Positions 59,801-64,000 of a stretch of DNA of 64,000 nt are shown here, piece by piece. A program made the translations under genes and the position numbers. Origin of the DNA: Polyangium aurulentum (GTDB lineage Bacteria; Myxococcota_A; Polyangia; Polyangiales; Polyangiaceae). Under the pieces are notes generated by a model. That model searched no databases and was not told the DNA's origin. It saw only the letters and a list, made by a program, of their open reading frames with translations. Position 1 is the first letter of the stretch, and every line of letters starts with the position of its first letter. The stretch covers positions 1 to 64,000 of the forward strand of contig CAMCKZ010000004.1 of NCBI GenBank assembly GCA_945875545.1. The letters run 5' to 3'.

Positions 59801-62800
59801 TTCAACCGAATCGGAGATTCCGTCATTATCCGAATCGAGGTCGCGGCAATTTGCAAACGTATCACTGTCTGCGTCCGCAGCGCCCTCTAGGAGCGTGGCA
59901 ATTCCGTCGTTATCGTCGTCCGGGTCGAGGTAATCGAGTAGCGCGTCGCTATCAGTATTACGTAGCGCATATGATATAACCGTGGCGTAGGTGTCCGCGC
60001 CGGCACCGGCGGCCTCAAGGGCGTTCACAAGCCCATTGGTGCCCACGTCTCCGGCGACGCGGCCAGCGCTCAAGACGAGGCCTGTTAGAGCGAAACCAGC
60101 CTCTTCGGCATCATAAATGCCGTCGGCATCCGAATCGAGATCCAGGTAATTCGCTTTGGTGTCGTTGTCCTGGTCGTCGGTGCCCTCTCTCTCATCAAGG
60201 ATACCATCGTTATCGGAATCGAGGTCTCGGTTGTTGTTAATGCCGTCGCCGTCCTGATCCGCAGCCGTCTCCGAGGACGAGGCAATCGTATCGTTGTCGT
60301 CGTCCGGGTCCGCGTAGTCCGCAGCCGCATCGCCGTCGGTGTTACGAGGTGTGTAGTTCGAGGCCGCCGCGTACGTATCCTGGGTCTCGAGGGAATCAAG
60401 GTAGCCGTCTTGGCCGACCGATTCGGTCACGCGCCCGGCGGCGTTGATGACCTTGCGGTGGTTGGCCTCGGTCGCGTCAAAGATGCCGTCTTGGTCCGAG
60501 TCCAGGTCCAAGAAGTCCGGGGTTTGGTCGCCGTCGGTGTCGATGTTGCGTTCGACGCTGTCGAGGATTCCGTCGTTGTCTGAATCCCGGTCGCGGCTGT
60601 TTGGAATCCCGTCGCCGTCGGGATCGCCCGCTCCGTCCGCGCCATCGGCGATTCCGTCCGCGTCCGCGTCGCCAACTTCGTAGGCTGGGATGCCACTCGC
60701 TGCGAGCACAAGCACGTAACCATTGGGCAAATTGATGACCGCAAGAGGCTGACCCTTGGCGTCAACGTCGCCGACCACGCGCCCGGCGCTTGTTACGCTC
60801 TGTCCGTGACCCGACTCAGTCGCGTCCCACAGCGAATCGGCGTCCGAGTCGAGGTCGAGGTAGTTGAAACGGCCGTCGCCGTCCGGGTCCCTCTTGCCCT
60901 CGACCAAGTCCCCGATTCCATCGTTATCGCTATCGAAATCAATGTAGTTCGGAACACCATCGAGATCGCTATCCGTCGCCGTCTCTTCGACAGACGGAAT
61001 GAGGTCCGCATCGTCGTCCGTATCGAGAAAGTTCTTAACCGAATCGGAGTCTGTGTCGCGAAGGGTCAGCGTACTCGGCGACGCGAACCCATCGACGTTG
61101 CCTTGCAACGAGTTGAGGTAGCCGTCGATCCCCATGCTGCCGGTGGTGCGTCCGAGCGAATCGATTGTCGCCGAATGACCGGCCTCCATTGCGTCAAAAA
61201 CGCCGTCCGCGTCCGAGTCAAGATCCCGGTAATTTGGCACGGAGTCGCTGTCGCGATCCGCGGCGGTTTCGAGTATATCGAGAATGCCGTCGCCGTCCGA
61301 GTCCCGGTCCAGGTAATCGGGAATGCCGTCCGCGTCCGAGCTCAGCAGCTGGCCCGCGTCCACGGCCGAATAGCCGTCTCCGCCACTCTCGGCCGCGTTC
61401 AAGAAGCCATTGCTACCGACGGCGCCCGTAACACGACCCGTACTCACGCTGTACGCGTAGCCAAGGCCTGCCTCGTACACATCGTACAGCCCATCGCCGT
61501 CACTGTCCGTATCCACGAAGTCCGGGTCACCGTCGATATCCGAGTCGCGCGGGGAGGCGCCGGTGCCGCCCTCAGCAGCGTCGCTGATTCCGTCGTTATC
61601 CGAATCCAGGTCGCGGTAATTGGGCAATGCGTCCGCGTCGAGATTGCCGTCGCCCTCCGCGAGGGTCGTGATTCCGTCGTTATCGTCGTCCGCGTCCAGG
61701 TAGTCGGCGGCGGCGTCGCCGTCGGTATTGAGGAGCGGGAGGCTGTTGGCGGCGGGGTAGCCGTCTCCCGTTTCGATCGCGTTTAGAAAGCCGTTGACTC
61801 CCACGGAGCCCGAGAGCCGTCCGCTATTTTGTGTGAGGCCGGCCAGGGGAAACCCGGCCTCGACCATGTCATACCGGCCATCGCCGTCCGAATCGAGGTC
61901 CAAGTAGTTCGGAATTCCGTCGCTATCGGTCGAAAGATTTCCCTCGGCGAGGTCACCAACGCCGTCGTTGTCCGCGTCGAGGTCGAGGTAGTTTGCGACC
62001 CCGTCACCGTCCGCGTCGGCACCGGTTTCGGTTACGGTCGTAATACCGTCGCCGTCGTCGTCGTCGTCCACGAAATTGAACTTGGCGTCGCCGTCTGTAT
62101 CTCGGGGCGTGGCCGCCGGGAGCGCCGCCGCAGAATACGAATCGCTGACCTCAAGCGCATCAAGAAACCCGTCAATACCCACGTATCCCGTGACGCGGCC
62201 AAGGGCCGAAATCGCGTAGCCGTGCCCAGCCTCCACGGCATCCAGAACGCCGTCGCCGTCCGAGTCAAGGTCAAGGAAATCCGCCGTGCCGTTTCGATTC
62301 GTATCGGTCGTTCCCTCAACCGAGTCGAGAATTCCGTCGTTATCCGAGTCACGGTCGCGGCTGTTGCCCAGTCCGTCTCCGTCCGGATCTCCGGTGCCCT
62401 CCACGCCGTCGGTGATCGAGTCGCCGTCGGAGTCGTTGCTCTCGTACGCGGGGCTGCCGCCCGTCGCAAGCAGCAGCGTATACCCATTGAGCGCGGCCAC
62501 GGCCGTCGGTCGCCCGTTGACGTCAACCCCACCAGAAACGCGGCCGCCGGACTGGGACTGACCGTGCCCAGCCTCCAATGCGTCGAAAACCGTGTCGCCG
62601 TCGGAATCGAGGTCGAGGTAATTGGGGATACCATCGGCATCAATATCCCTGGCCGCCTCCACTTGGTCGTCAATGCCGTCGTTGTCGGAATCGAGGTCGA
62701 GGTAATTGGCAATTTGATCGCTATCGGAATCGCTGCCTGTCTCCGTCAACGACAGAAGGCCATCGCCGTCGTCGTCCGAGTCAATGCAGTTAGGAAACGC

Positions 62801-64000
62801 GTCGCCGTCCGTGTTGCGCAGAAGGTAACTGGTCGCCGATACGTACGTGTCGACCCCGCCCTGAAGCACGGTGAGGTAGCCGTCGATCCCAACGACGCCC
62901 GTGACCCGCCCACCGGAGGAGGGCTGACCGTGGCCCGCTTCAATGGCGTCAAAAACTCCATCGCCGTCGCTATCCAGATCCAAGTAGTTCGGAAGATCCG
63001 TACCATCCGTATTCGTTACACCCTCGATGCTATCGAGAATGCCGTCGTTGTCCGAGTCTCGGTCCAGGTAGTTGGCCAGCGCATCCGAATCGCTGTTGAG
63101 CACCGTGGTGCTCGCCGCCGATGCGTAAGAATCGACGCCGCCTTGGAGGGAGTCGAGATAACCGTCAATGCCAACGATGCCAGAAACTTGGTTGCCGACC
63201 AGGGTCGCGCCGTGGCCCGCCTCGACGGCATCGGCAATTGTATCACTATCTGAGTCGGCGTCGAGGTAATCGGGCTCCGCGTCGCCGTCGGTGTTCGCGG
63301 AGGTTTCAACGCTATCGAGAATGCCGTCGTTGTCCGAGTCGCGATCCAGGTAGTTCGGCACAGGGTCGCTGTCGCCGTTCGCGAGGCTCAGGGTTGTGGG
63401 GGCGGCGTACGTGTCGACGTATGCCTGCAGCGCGTTCAAATAGCCGTCGATACCGACCGTGCCGGTTACGCGGCCGCCCACCGATGGAACGATGTGGCCT
63501 GCTTCGTCGACGTCGTTGATGCCGTCGGCGTCGCTGTCGCTGTCGCGGTAATTTCCTGCGCCGTCGCCGTCCGCGTCCGCGGCGGTCTCGACGCTGTCGA
63601 GGATTCCGTCGTTGTCCGAATCGCGGTCCAGGAAACTGGCCAGGGCGTCGCCGTCGACGTTGTCTACAAGGAAAGTGGACGCGGACGAATAGGCATCTAC
63701 ATTACTTTGCAGCGAATCCAAAAAGCCGTCAACACCGACAGTGCCGGTGACGCGGCCACTCGCCGACGCCGCGCCGTGACCCGCCTCGATAACGTCGTAA
63801 ATACCGTCGGCGTCACTGTCCGAATCCAGGTAATTGGGAACCAAATCCAAATCGGGATCAGCGGTTGCTTCGACGCTGTCGAGGATGCCGTCGTTGTCCG
63901 AATCGCGGTCCAAGAAGTTGGCAACCGCGTCGCCGTCCGTATCGCCGGTGCCCTCGACGCTGTCCAAGATTCCATCGCCGTCCGCGTCGGTGCTTCGGTA
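47840..64000 (-). CDS. Giant thrombospondin-type-3 repeat protein ending in beta-barrel and OmpA domain (N-terminus outside window)
   Basis: One frame is open from base 64000 to the stop at 47840, giving at least 5386 codons; the start is beyond the window. From the edge to about 49650 it consists of Asp-rich, TSP3/calcium-binding-type units (DSDNDGILDSVE, DTDGDGIPDYLD) grouped in longer blocks with EAGHG and GRVTGAVGANG motifs. A Cys plus hydrophobic helix plus Arg cluster follows (49529-49627), then a signal-peptide-like segment, a barrel-like domain (about 49440-48640), four Cys-bearing TSP3 units (DACPD...NGCP type, about 48640-48230) and an OmpA-type peptidoglycan-binding domain (EGHADEAGT, ELSMKRARAVVKWL, DRRVDIAI; to the end). 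A role in a cell-surface adhesive or structural fibre is an inference. The C-terminal 565 residues could be a separate gene starting at GTG 49537. Confidence 0.85.
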   Translation of the reverse strand, partial: YRSTDADGDGILDSVEGTGDTDGDAVANFLDRDSDNDGILDSVEATADPDLDLVPNYLDSDSDADGIYDVIEAGHGAASASGRVTGTVGVDGFLDSLQSNVDAYSSASTFLVDNVDGDALASFLDRDSDNDGILDSVETAADADGDGAGNYRDSDSDADGINDVDEAGHIVPSVGGRVTGTVGIDGYLNALQAYVDTYAAPTTLSLANGDSDPVPNYLDRDSDNDGILDSVETSANTDGDAEPDYLDADSDSDTIADAVEAGHGATLVGNQVSGIVGIDGYLDSLQGGVDSYASAASTTVLNSDSDALANYLDRDSDNDGILDSIEGVTNTDGTDLPNYLDLDSDGDGVFDAIEAGHGQPSSGGRVTGVVGIDGYLTVLQGGVDTYVSATSYLLRNTDGDAFPNCIDSDDDGDGLLSLTETGSDSDSDQIANYLDLDSDNDGIDDQVEAARDIDADGIPNYLDLDSDGDTVFDALEAGHGQSQSGGRVSGGVDVNGRPTAVAALNGYTLLLATGGSPAYESNDSDGDSITDGVEGTGDPDGDGLGNSRDRDSDNDGILDSVEGTTDTNRNGTADFLDLDSDGDGVLDAVEAGHGYAISALGRVTGYVGIDGFLDALEVSDSYSAAALPAATPRDTDGDAKFNFVDDDDDGDGITTVTETGADADGDGVANYLDLDADNDGVGDLAEGNLSTDSDGIPNYLDLDSDGDGRYDMVEAGFPLAGLTQNSGRLSGSVGVNGFLNAIETGDGYPAANSLPLLNTDGDAAADYLDADDDNDGITTLAEGDGNLDADALPNYRDLDSDNDGISDAAEGGTGASPRDSDIDGDPDFVDTDSDGDGLYDVYEAGLGYAYSVSTGRVTGAVGSNGFLNAAESGGDGYSAVDAGQLLSSDADGIPDYLDRDSDGDGILDILETAADRDSDSVPNYRDLDSDADGVFDAMEAGHSATIDSLGRTTGSMGIDGYLNSLQGNVDGFASPSTLTLRDTDSDSVKNFLDTDDDADLIPSVEETATDSDLDGVPNYIDFDSDNDGIGDLVEGKRDPDGDGRFNYLDLDSDADSLWDATESGHGQSVTSAGRVVGDVDAKGQPLAVINLPNGYVLVLAASGIPAYEVGDADADGIADGADGAGDPDGDGIPNSRDRDSDNDGILDSVERNIDTDGDQTPDFLDLDSDQDGIFDATEANHRKVINAAGRVTESVGQDGYLDSLETQDTYAAASNYTPRNTDGDAAADYADPDDDNDTIASSSETAADQDGDGINNNRDLDSDNDGILDEREGTDDQDNDTKANYLDLDSDADGIYDAEEAGFALTGLVLSAGRVAGDVGTNGLVNALEAAGAGADTYATVISYALRNTDSDALLDYLDPDDDNDGIATLLEGAADADSDTFANCRDLDSDNDGISDSVESGGGATPADADGDGRPNFLDTDSDEDGIFDATEAGHRFAISSTTGAVTGEVGLNGLLNSAESGDTYAAIGTVVLVQTDGDGIADYLDRDSDNDGILDSVETLVDTDVDGKPNCRDLDSDQDGVPDGVEAGHGETTNSLGVVSGAVSLDGYLDSLEVGGDGYRAASTYTPRDTDLDGRANYIDSDDDGDLLTTLTEGIADTDGDGIANYLDSDSDNDGISDLVEGSANPDGDDAPNYVDSDSDEDGIFDAIEAGHTRTVDSRGRVTGLVDGRGIPVAISALGGYALSDIDLDGVPDFGDLDSDNDGITDAIETSNGANFRNTDGDSLPDFLDLDSDADGLYDAAEAGHGAAATSGIVNGGVNGNGVKILAANAFTLANTDADSLPDYRDLDSDNDGILDSSERTATFSLLDTDNDGVSNQRDLDSDNDGIPDALEAGHGAVLRGGRVDGAVGANGVPDSVETVTDSGLVRIAPVDSDGDAAPDYLDLDSDGDGIGDTYEAGHLAAVSAGVLTGAVALTGIPASVVVPGDPTTVDFVLKNTDGDGAADYLDADSDDDGLSDATEYRQSVALTAPKDTDSDGTPDYRDLDSDADLIADAIEAGHGAALSSGRIVASAARGTNGFVDSLESSPDSRIQKTLAADTDSDNLADAYDRDSDQDGILDATEARITGPWGTPVDSDSDGLADYKDRDSDADGIYDALESGARTVFPALGIASGGVTAAGADSFGADGFLNSLTVGGGDSYSAIEVYTLVDTDGDGVKNYRDRDSDDDAITDDIERVNAAFSTPDDADADGIPNYLDADSDNDTVADAYESIHNGMVVAGKVDGARGANGLVDGVETAAESGVGTAIVVNSDGDTLADYLDRDSDNDGLLDSVEASLTGALSAPVDTDADLIPDLRDLDSDNDGIVDAVEAGFPSVVGVVGGVVSGARGANGAADSIETIADSGLAKYAPADSDLDGTPDFRDLDTDGDGVLDAIEAGHGKTSVSGRVSGAVGANGLPDAVEVGALDGGGPGFQVRDTDGDGITDFRDIDDDNDGLLTAVELGGGGEVADLDGDGLPDYLDLDSDGDGAFDAAEAGHGQAFDSRGQLSSGVNSSGLGSSVQGTTGPGSTNYTVFVGVNGVTTFRSLDSDGDGIPDSIERGTGSQLVDTDADGIKDVLDRDSDNDGILDATEKGAATLASLLTTPGLILNTDGLDVPDYRDTDSDNDGILDAIEAGHALGKVSGICTLALCGGFGINGYCNNLESGDTYTSAPTYNVNDSDNDGAADVRDTDSDADGVLDSRERGATVLPQDADADTIPNYLDTDSDGDTIPDAVEQGAAASVIDSDSDQYPNYLDRDSDNDGILDSQEVGLDVNQPLNSGGTADPDYMDVDSDGDTIWDAVESGQTLGQSSGRTIGAVGADGRVTGAGVATPRDSDGDTVPDYRDLDSDADSLSDRIEAFDPNTPLDSDRDGFANYRDDDDDGDTIPTRMELGTSSAQTNTDFIAGGADDGVPDYLDTDSDNDRMLDSFEAWPDNDVTHTILRNTDGDLLPDCRDTDSDRDGISDYTEFGSAGSPADSDLDGIINARDFDSDNDGIRDIDETAQDWNADGQANYVDMDSDGDGIFDAIEAGHGQCAATCLATGMLAGAVNGTNGFANALETPVDSGDSNYTIANTDGTGLSDYLDLDADDDLIPDEVEKGNAANGAPLDSDGDGTPNYLDQDSDGDGISDKLEGYLDNDSDTIKNYLDPDSDNDGISDLDEGGGDPDLDRVPNYLDLDSDGDTISDLDENNSTLFGPMVFSPKKNNDHDDLPNFLDTDSDNDTIPDEIEAPLGRFVDTDGDSYPNYLDRDSDGDGILDSTEVGLAVASPVDSGGAAGPDYLDLDSDGDGIFDAIEAGYTRGLANRVGSSDGVPQSAGQAVGTVGEDGFVNELKAAATGTTGPALYSRLPRVPLRDQDSDLIFDFRDTNSDGDAVADSLERRELALTNGVGDTDGDLLPDYVDRDSDGDGAEDIQERSTGTATTDIYAALVDTDGDGIPDLRDTDSDNDAIADKIEYISADGQKVDTDYDGIPDFRDRDSDNDGILDAVERGKALAGLSIETAPTNTDRNDVEGKPDYRDLDSDDDGAFDSQEAGHAAPIEADGRVKVSATAGVGRDGMLDSLEDADAFDAAAKYTLRNSDAPQDVVEDFLDIDSDNDGILDREEIKGIVDGKFPDTDGDKAADYIDTDSDGDGIFDIYESGAPYSTTVTAGVITGTSGWNGYADALETSVDSGVQKAAVLDTDGDGIRDYRDLDSDGDGLLDKDERGIPVIPVNTDGDAAGVPDVRDLDSDDDGIADAYEAQVTRLVPVDANGRMVGAVGANGLTNALETIDDSAVLNYIKADTDADGILDFLDRDSDNDGIGDGVERVIPADRANPPTAFVLPFDWDADGVADYRDLDSDADGIYDAIEAKNVPRSNVTDGKVVATLGAFGVMAGVSVTGIPDDRDGDGLANYNDLDSDSDGIPDDQERGGAASYGAPVNTDGDGEADYLDLDSDGDGIGDAYEAGFLVDHALVVGGILVAPGGTNGLADILENPSRPGTVTYTLANTDGTGGPDVLDLDSDNDGIDDIVENLPAADGWPGDSDADGVMDFRDDDADNDGIPDSVESHIGTVAVLHAIPVNTDGTGLPDYRDTDSDDDGILDSIENVGPQVIVTAPFDSDADSVPDYRDSDSDNDGISDFYEAGLLLGQPVPRDADKDLTPDYRDLDSDNDGIVDAYEGLPAVAGVPADTDGDLVYDFRDLDSDNDGIRDATERGGVATGVDTDGDGGPDFRDTDSDGDTIDDVYEAYPLEKTGAAVDGKLTADGGLNGFVDGLETAAESGIAANTLVDTDTDTTPDYLEKDSDNDGILDALEARVAAHQPPSDFDKDGIANFRDNDSDGDEILDSVERTLSLLGSDQSTYDDPVDSDGDSHPDFVDIDSDNDGILDIIERRPEGTVVAGRLSDPPQDTDGDSEGLPDYRDVDSDNDGILDAREAFKDPPAIDAATGRISGVIGARGLVQALDPTTPDVLGTQAARLEDFDGDKVRDFRDTDSDADGIGDKLEGIKVAVRADHSERKPGCTASTLDSEPEDFDCDHSPDYRDLDSDQDGLGDKVEHDPRKQGLPASVAAFGDRSQEPCFRNVDCDSDGMPDAFEGPAFKRVGSNGVSPRDTDGDGSPDFVDEDSDDDGVLDDDERDPETGDTAHPLLDFDGDGLLDCTDFDGDGIPDILDYDSDNDGIRDTDERSPQGEVADSDDDGFRDFRDYDSDQDGLPDVLEAGHDYARDGENGTGLRVQGDAAANAFGANGFCNGLESSVDQPNTNYGIRDTDGDGIPNFQDRDSDNDEIPDAVEAPNGVLVDTNGDGIPDYLQVDSTGEGLNDGYRVRTDGLTCSTIAGRPAPAQGGALGAVFALGLLLRRSRVRRLGLAAALTARAVAAGTQAIPREEEGGFDAETYRVPLDAEGILDVETARTSKWFDFSLHMMQTQGAMQLEKLIDGQLRGYMVLVDQRQTATLSMSMPIWLLEVGLSAPVITGLTRSNGSLPDFGGFAAEPTNPTGLGDIRMAAKYVACRDDECPIGFGAIASFTLPTGNTLAFNGEGVPVLESEVLASSTLGPVRLAANLAIRWRLGTSSSRIPKDDVVVYRAAAAYRFGTGNGFGLEGSVGGQTSKFDIDTKSEPLTGLEVIGALTYSLGRARISVGAGRGLLPAYGVPAFRGLVNLRWAPLPPPPDGDGDNVPDEFDACPDVGGVPSQEPEKNGCPFTVVTVDTDIDGVDDTRDACPAEAGVPSEDPMKNGCPPPAPDADADGVSDDTDRCPLESGVATDDDRNGCPEPARDPDGDGIDDTVDACPDEPGVRSLDPNRNGCRIGAVQGAAIALEPVMFASGNAEILGGAAVALERIALVLERLPSRFRYRVEGHADEAGTRLLRRELSMKRARAVVKWLGRRGFDEFRFMAVGFGADRARAGEIDRRVDIAINAEKRRTSK
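49529..49627 (-). other. Internal MYXO-CTERM-like sorting segment
   Basis: Inside the giant frame a Cys (codon 49625-49627, in LTCSTIAG) is followed by a Pro/Gly-Ala stretch, a hydrophobic helix (GALGAVFALGLLL) and RRSRVRR. This is the Cys, membrane helix, Arg-cluster order of MYXO-CTERM surface-sorting tails, which normally end a protein. Here it is followed directly by a second hydrophobic signal-like stretch. Confidence 0.6.
49650..64000 (-). repeat. Long array of Asp-rich TSP3-type coding repeats
   Basis: The DNA is a mosaic of degenerate repeats of about 36-39 bases, recognisable by plus-strand words such as tcgtcgttatcgctgtc and ccgtcgccgtccg. Units combine into longer blocks of several hundred bases, with drift in third positions. 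The pattern is continuous across the window edge. The antisense strand gives long open frames rich in Val, Ile and Arg that are shadows. Confidence 0.9.

Noticed and set aside
49378-63519. Many long plus-strand frames within the giant gene (for example 54434-55651 and 61829-63253)
   Set aside because: They are antisense shadows of the Asp-rich repeats, giving Val/Ile/Arg-rich repeats without starts, ribosome sites or family motifs.
63961-63967. TTG at 63967 as the start of the giant gene
   Set aside because: The frame continues in the same repeat pattern to base 64000, so this TTG is an internal Leu codon and the true start is outside the window.
49650-64000. CRISPR or satellite array
   Set aside because: The repeats are coding, in one continuous frame, degenerate at third positions and without unique spacers.

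Overview
The window looks like chromosomal DNA from a Myxococcota bacterium (former Deltaproteobacteria; perhaps a Polyangia-type lineage, an inference from gene content only). It is GC-rich and tightly packed, and neighbouring genes often overlap by 1-4 bases. It has many lipoproteins, large hybrid histidine kinases, a Tad pilus locus with FHA domains, futalosine-type menaquinone genes and a very large thrombospondin-type-3 repeat protein. I found no rRNA, tRNA, CRISPR array, insertion sequence or prophage.

Layout. (1) 1-10572, minus strand: one Tad/Flp pilus operon. In transcription order it encodes two Flp-like pilins, prepilin peptidase (CpaA), three TadE/TadG-like pseudopilins, an unknown membrane protein, CpaB, the secretin CpaC, an FHA-fused TadA ATPase, TadB, TadC and an FHA-like membrane protein cut by the window edge. 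No CpaE/TadZ is visible. (2) 10573-11144: a gap without a recognisable gene. (3) 11145-18431: a lipoprotein, a hybrid histidine kinase, an exported alpha/beta hydrolase, hemC, recA and a YifB/ComM-type ATPase. (4) 18589-30054, plus strand: an overlapping operon of a 61-residue membrane protein, three giant sensor proteins, a HAD phosphatase-like protein and a secreted glycoside-hydrolase-like TIM barrel. (5) 30215-35536: pyruvate phosphate dikinase, then (minus strand) a DUF1285-like protein, serA and a lipoprotein. (6) 35753-42364, plus strand: a menaquinone operon with UbiD, UbiE/MenG and UbiX homologues, an unknown 199-residue protein, MqnE and an MqnA-MqnC fusion. MqnB, MqnD and the prenyltransferase are not in the window. 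(7) 42443-46658, minus strand: two lipoproteins with repeated propeller-like sequence and an outer-membrane-barrel-like protein with a Thr-Pro-Ala linker. (8) glyQ. (9) 47840-64000, minus strand: at least 5386 codons of one open frame, mostly Asp-rich calcium-binding-type repeats, ending in a beta-barrel and an OmpA domain.

The most interesting points are these. Two adjacent paralogous signalling proteins have lost complementary activities: one keeps the kinase and has a broken cyclase, the other has a broken kinase and keeps the cyclase. An internal MYXO-CTERM-like sorting signal lies next to a second signal peptide inside the giant frame, suggesting a gene fusion. A small protein in the menaquinone operon carries the tail signature of MqnE/MqnC without the radical-SAM core. 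The pilus ATPase is fused to an FHA domain.
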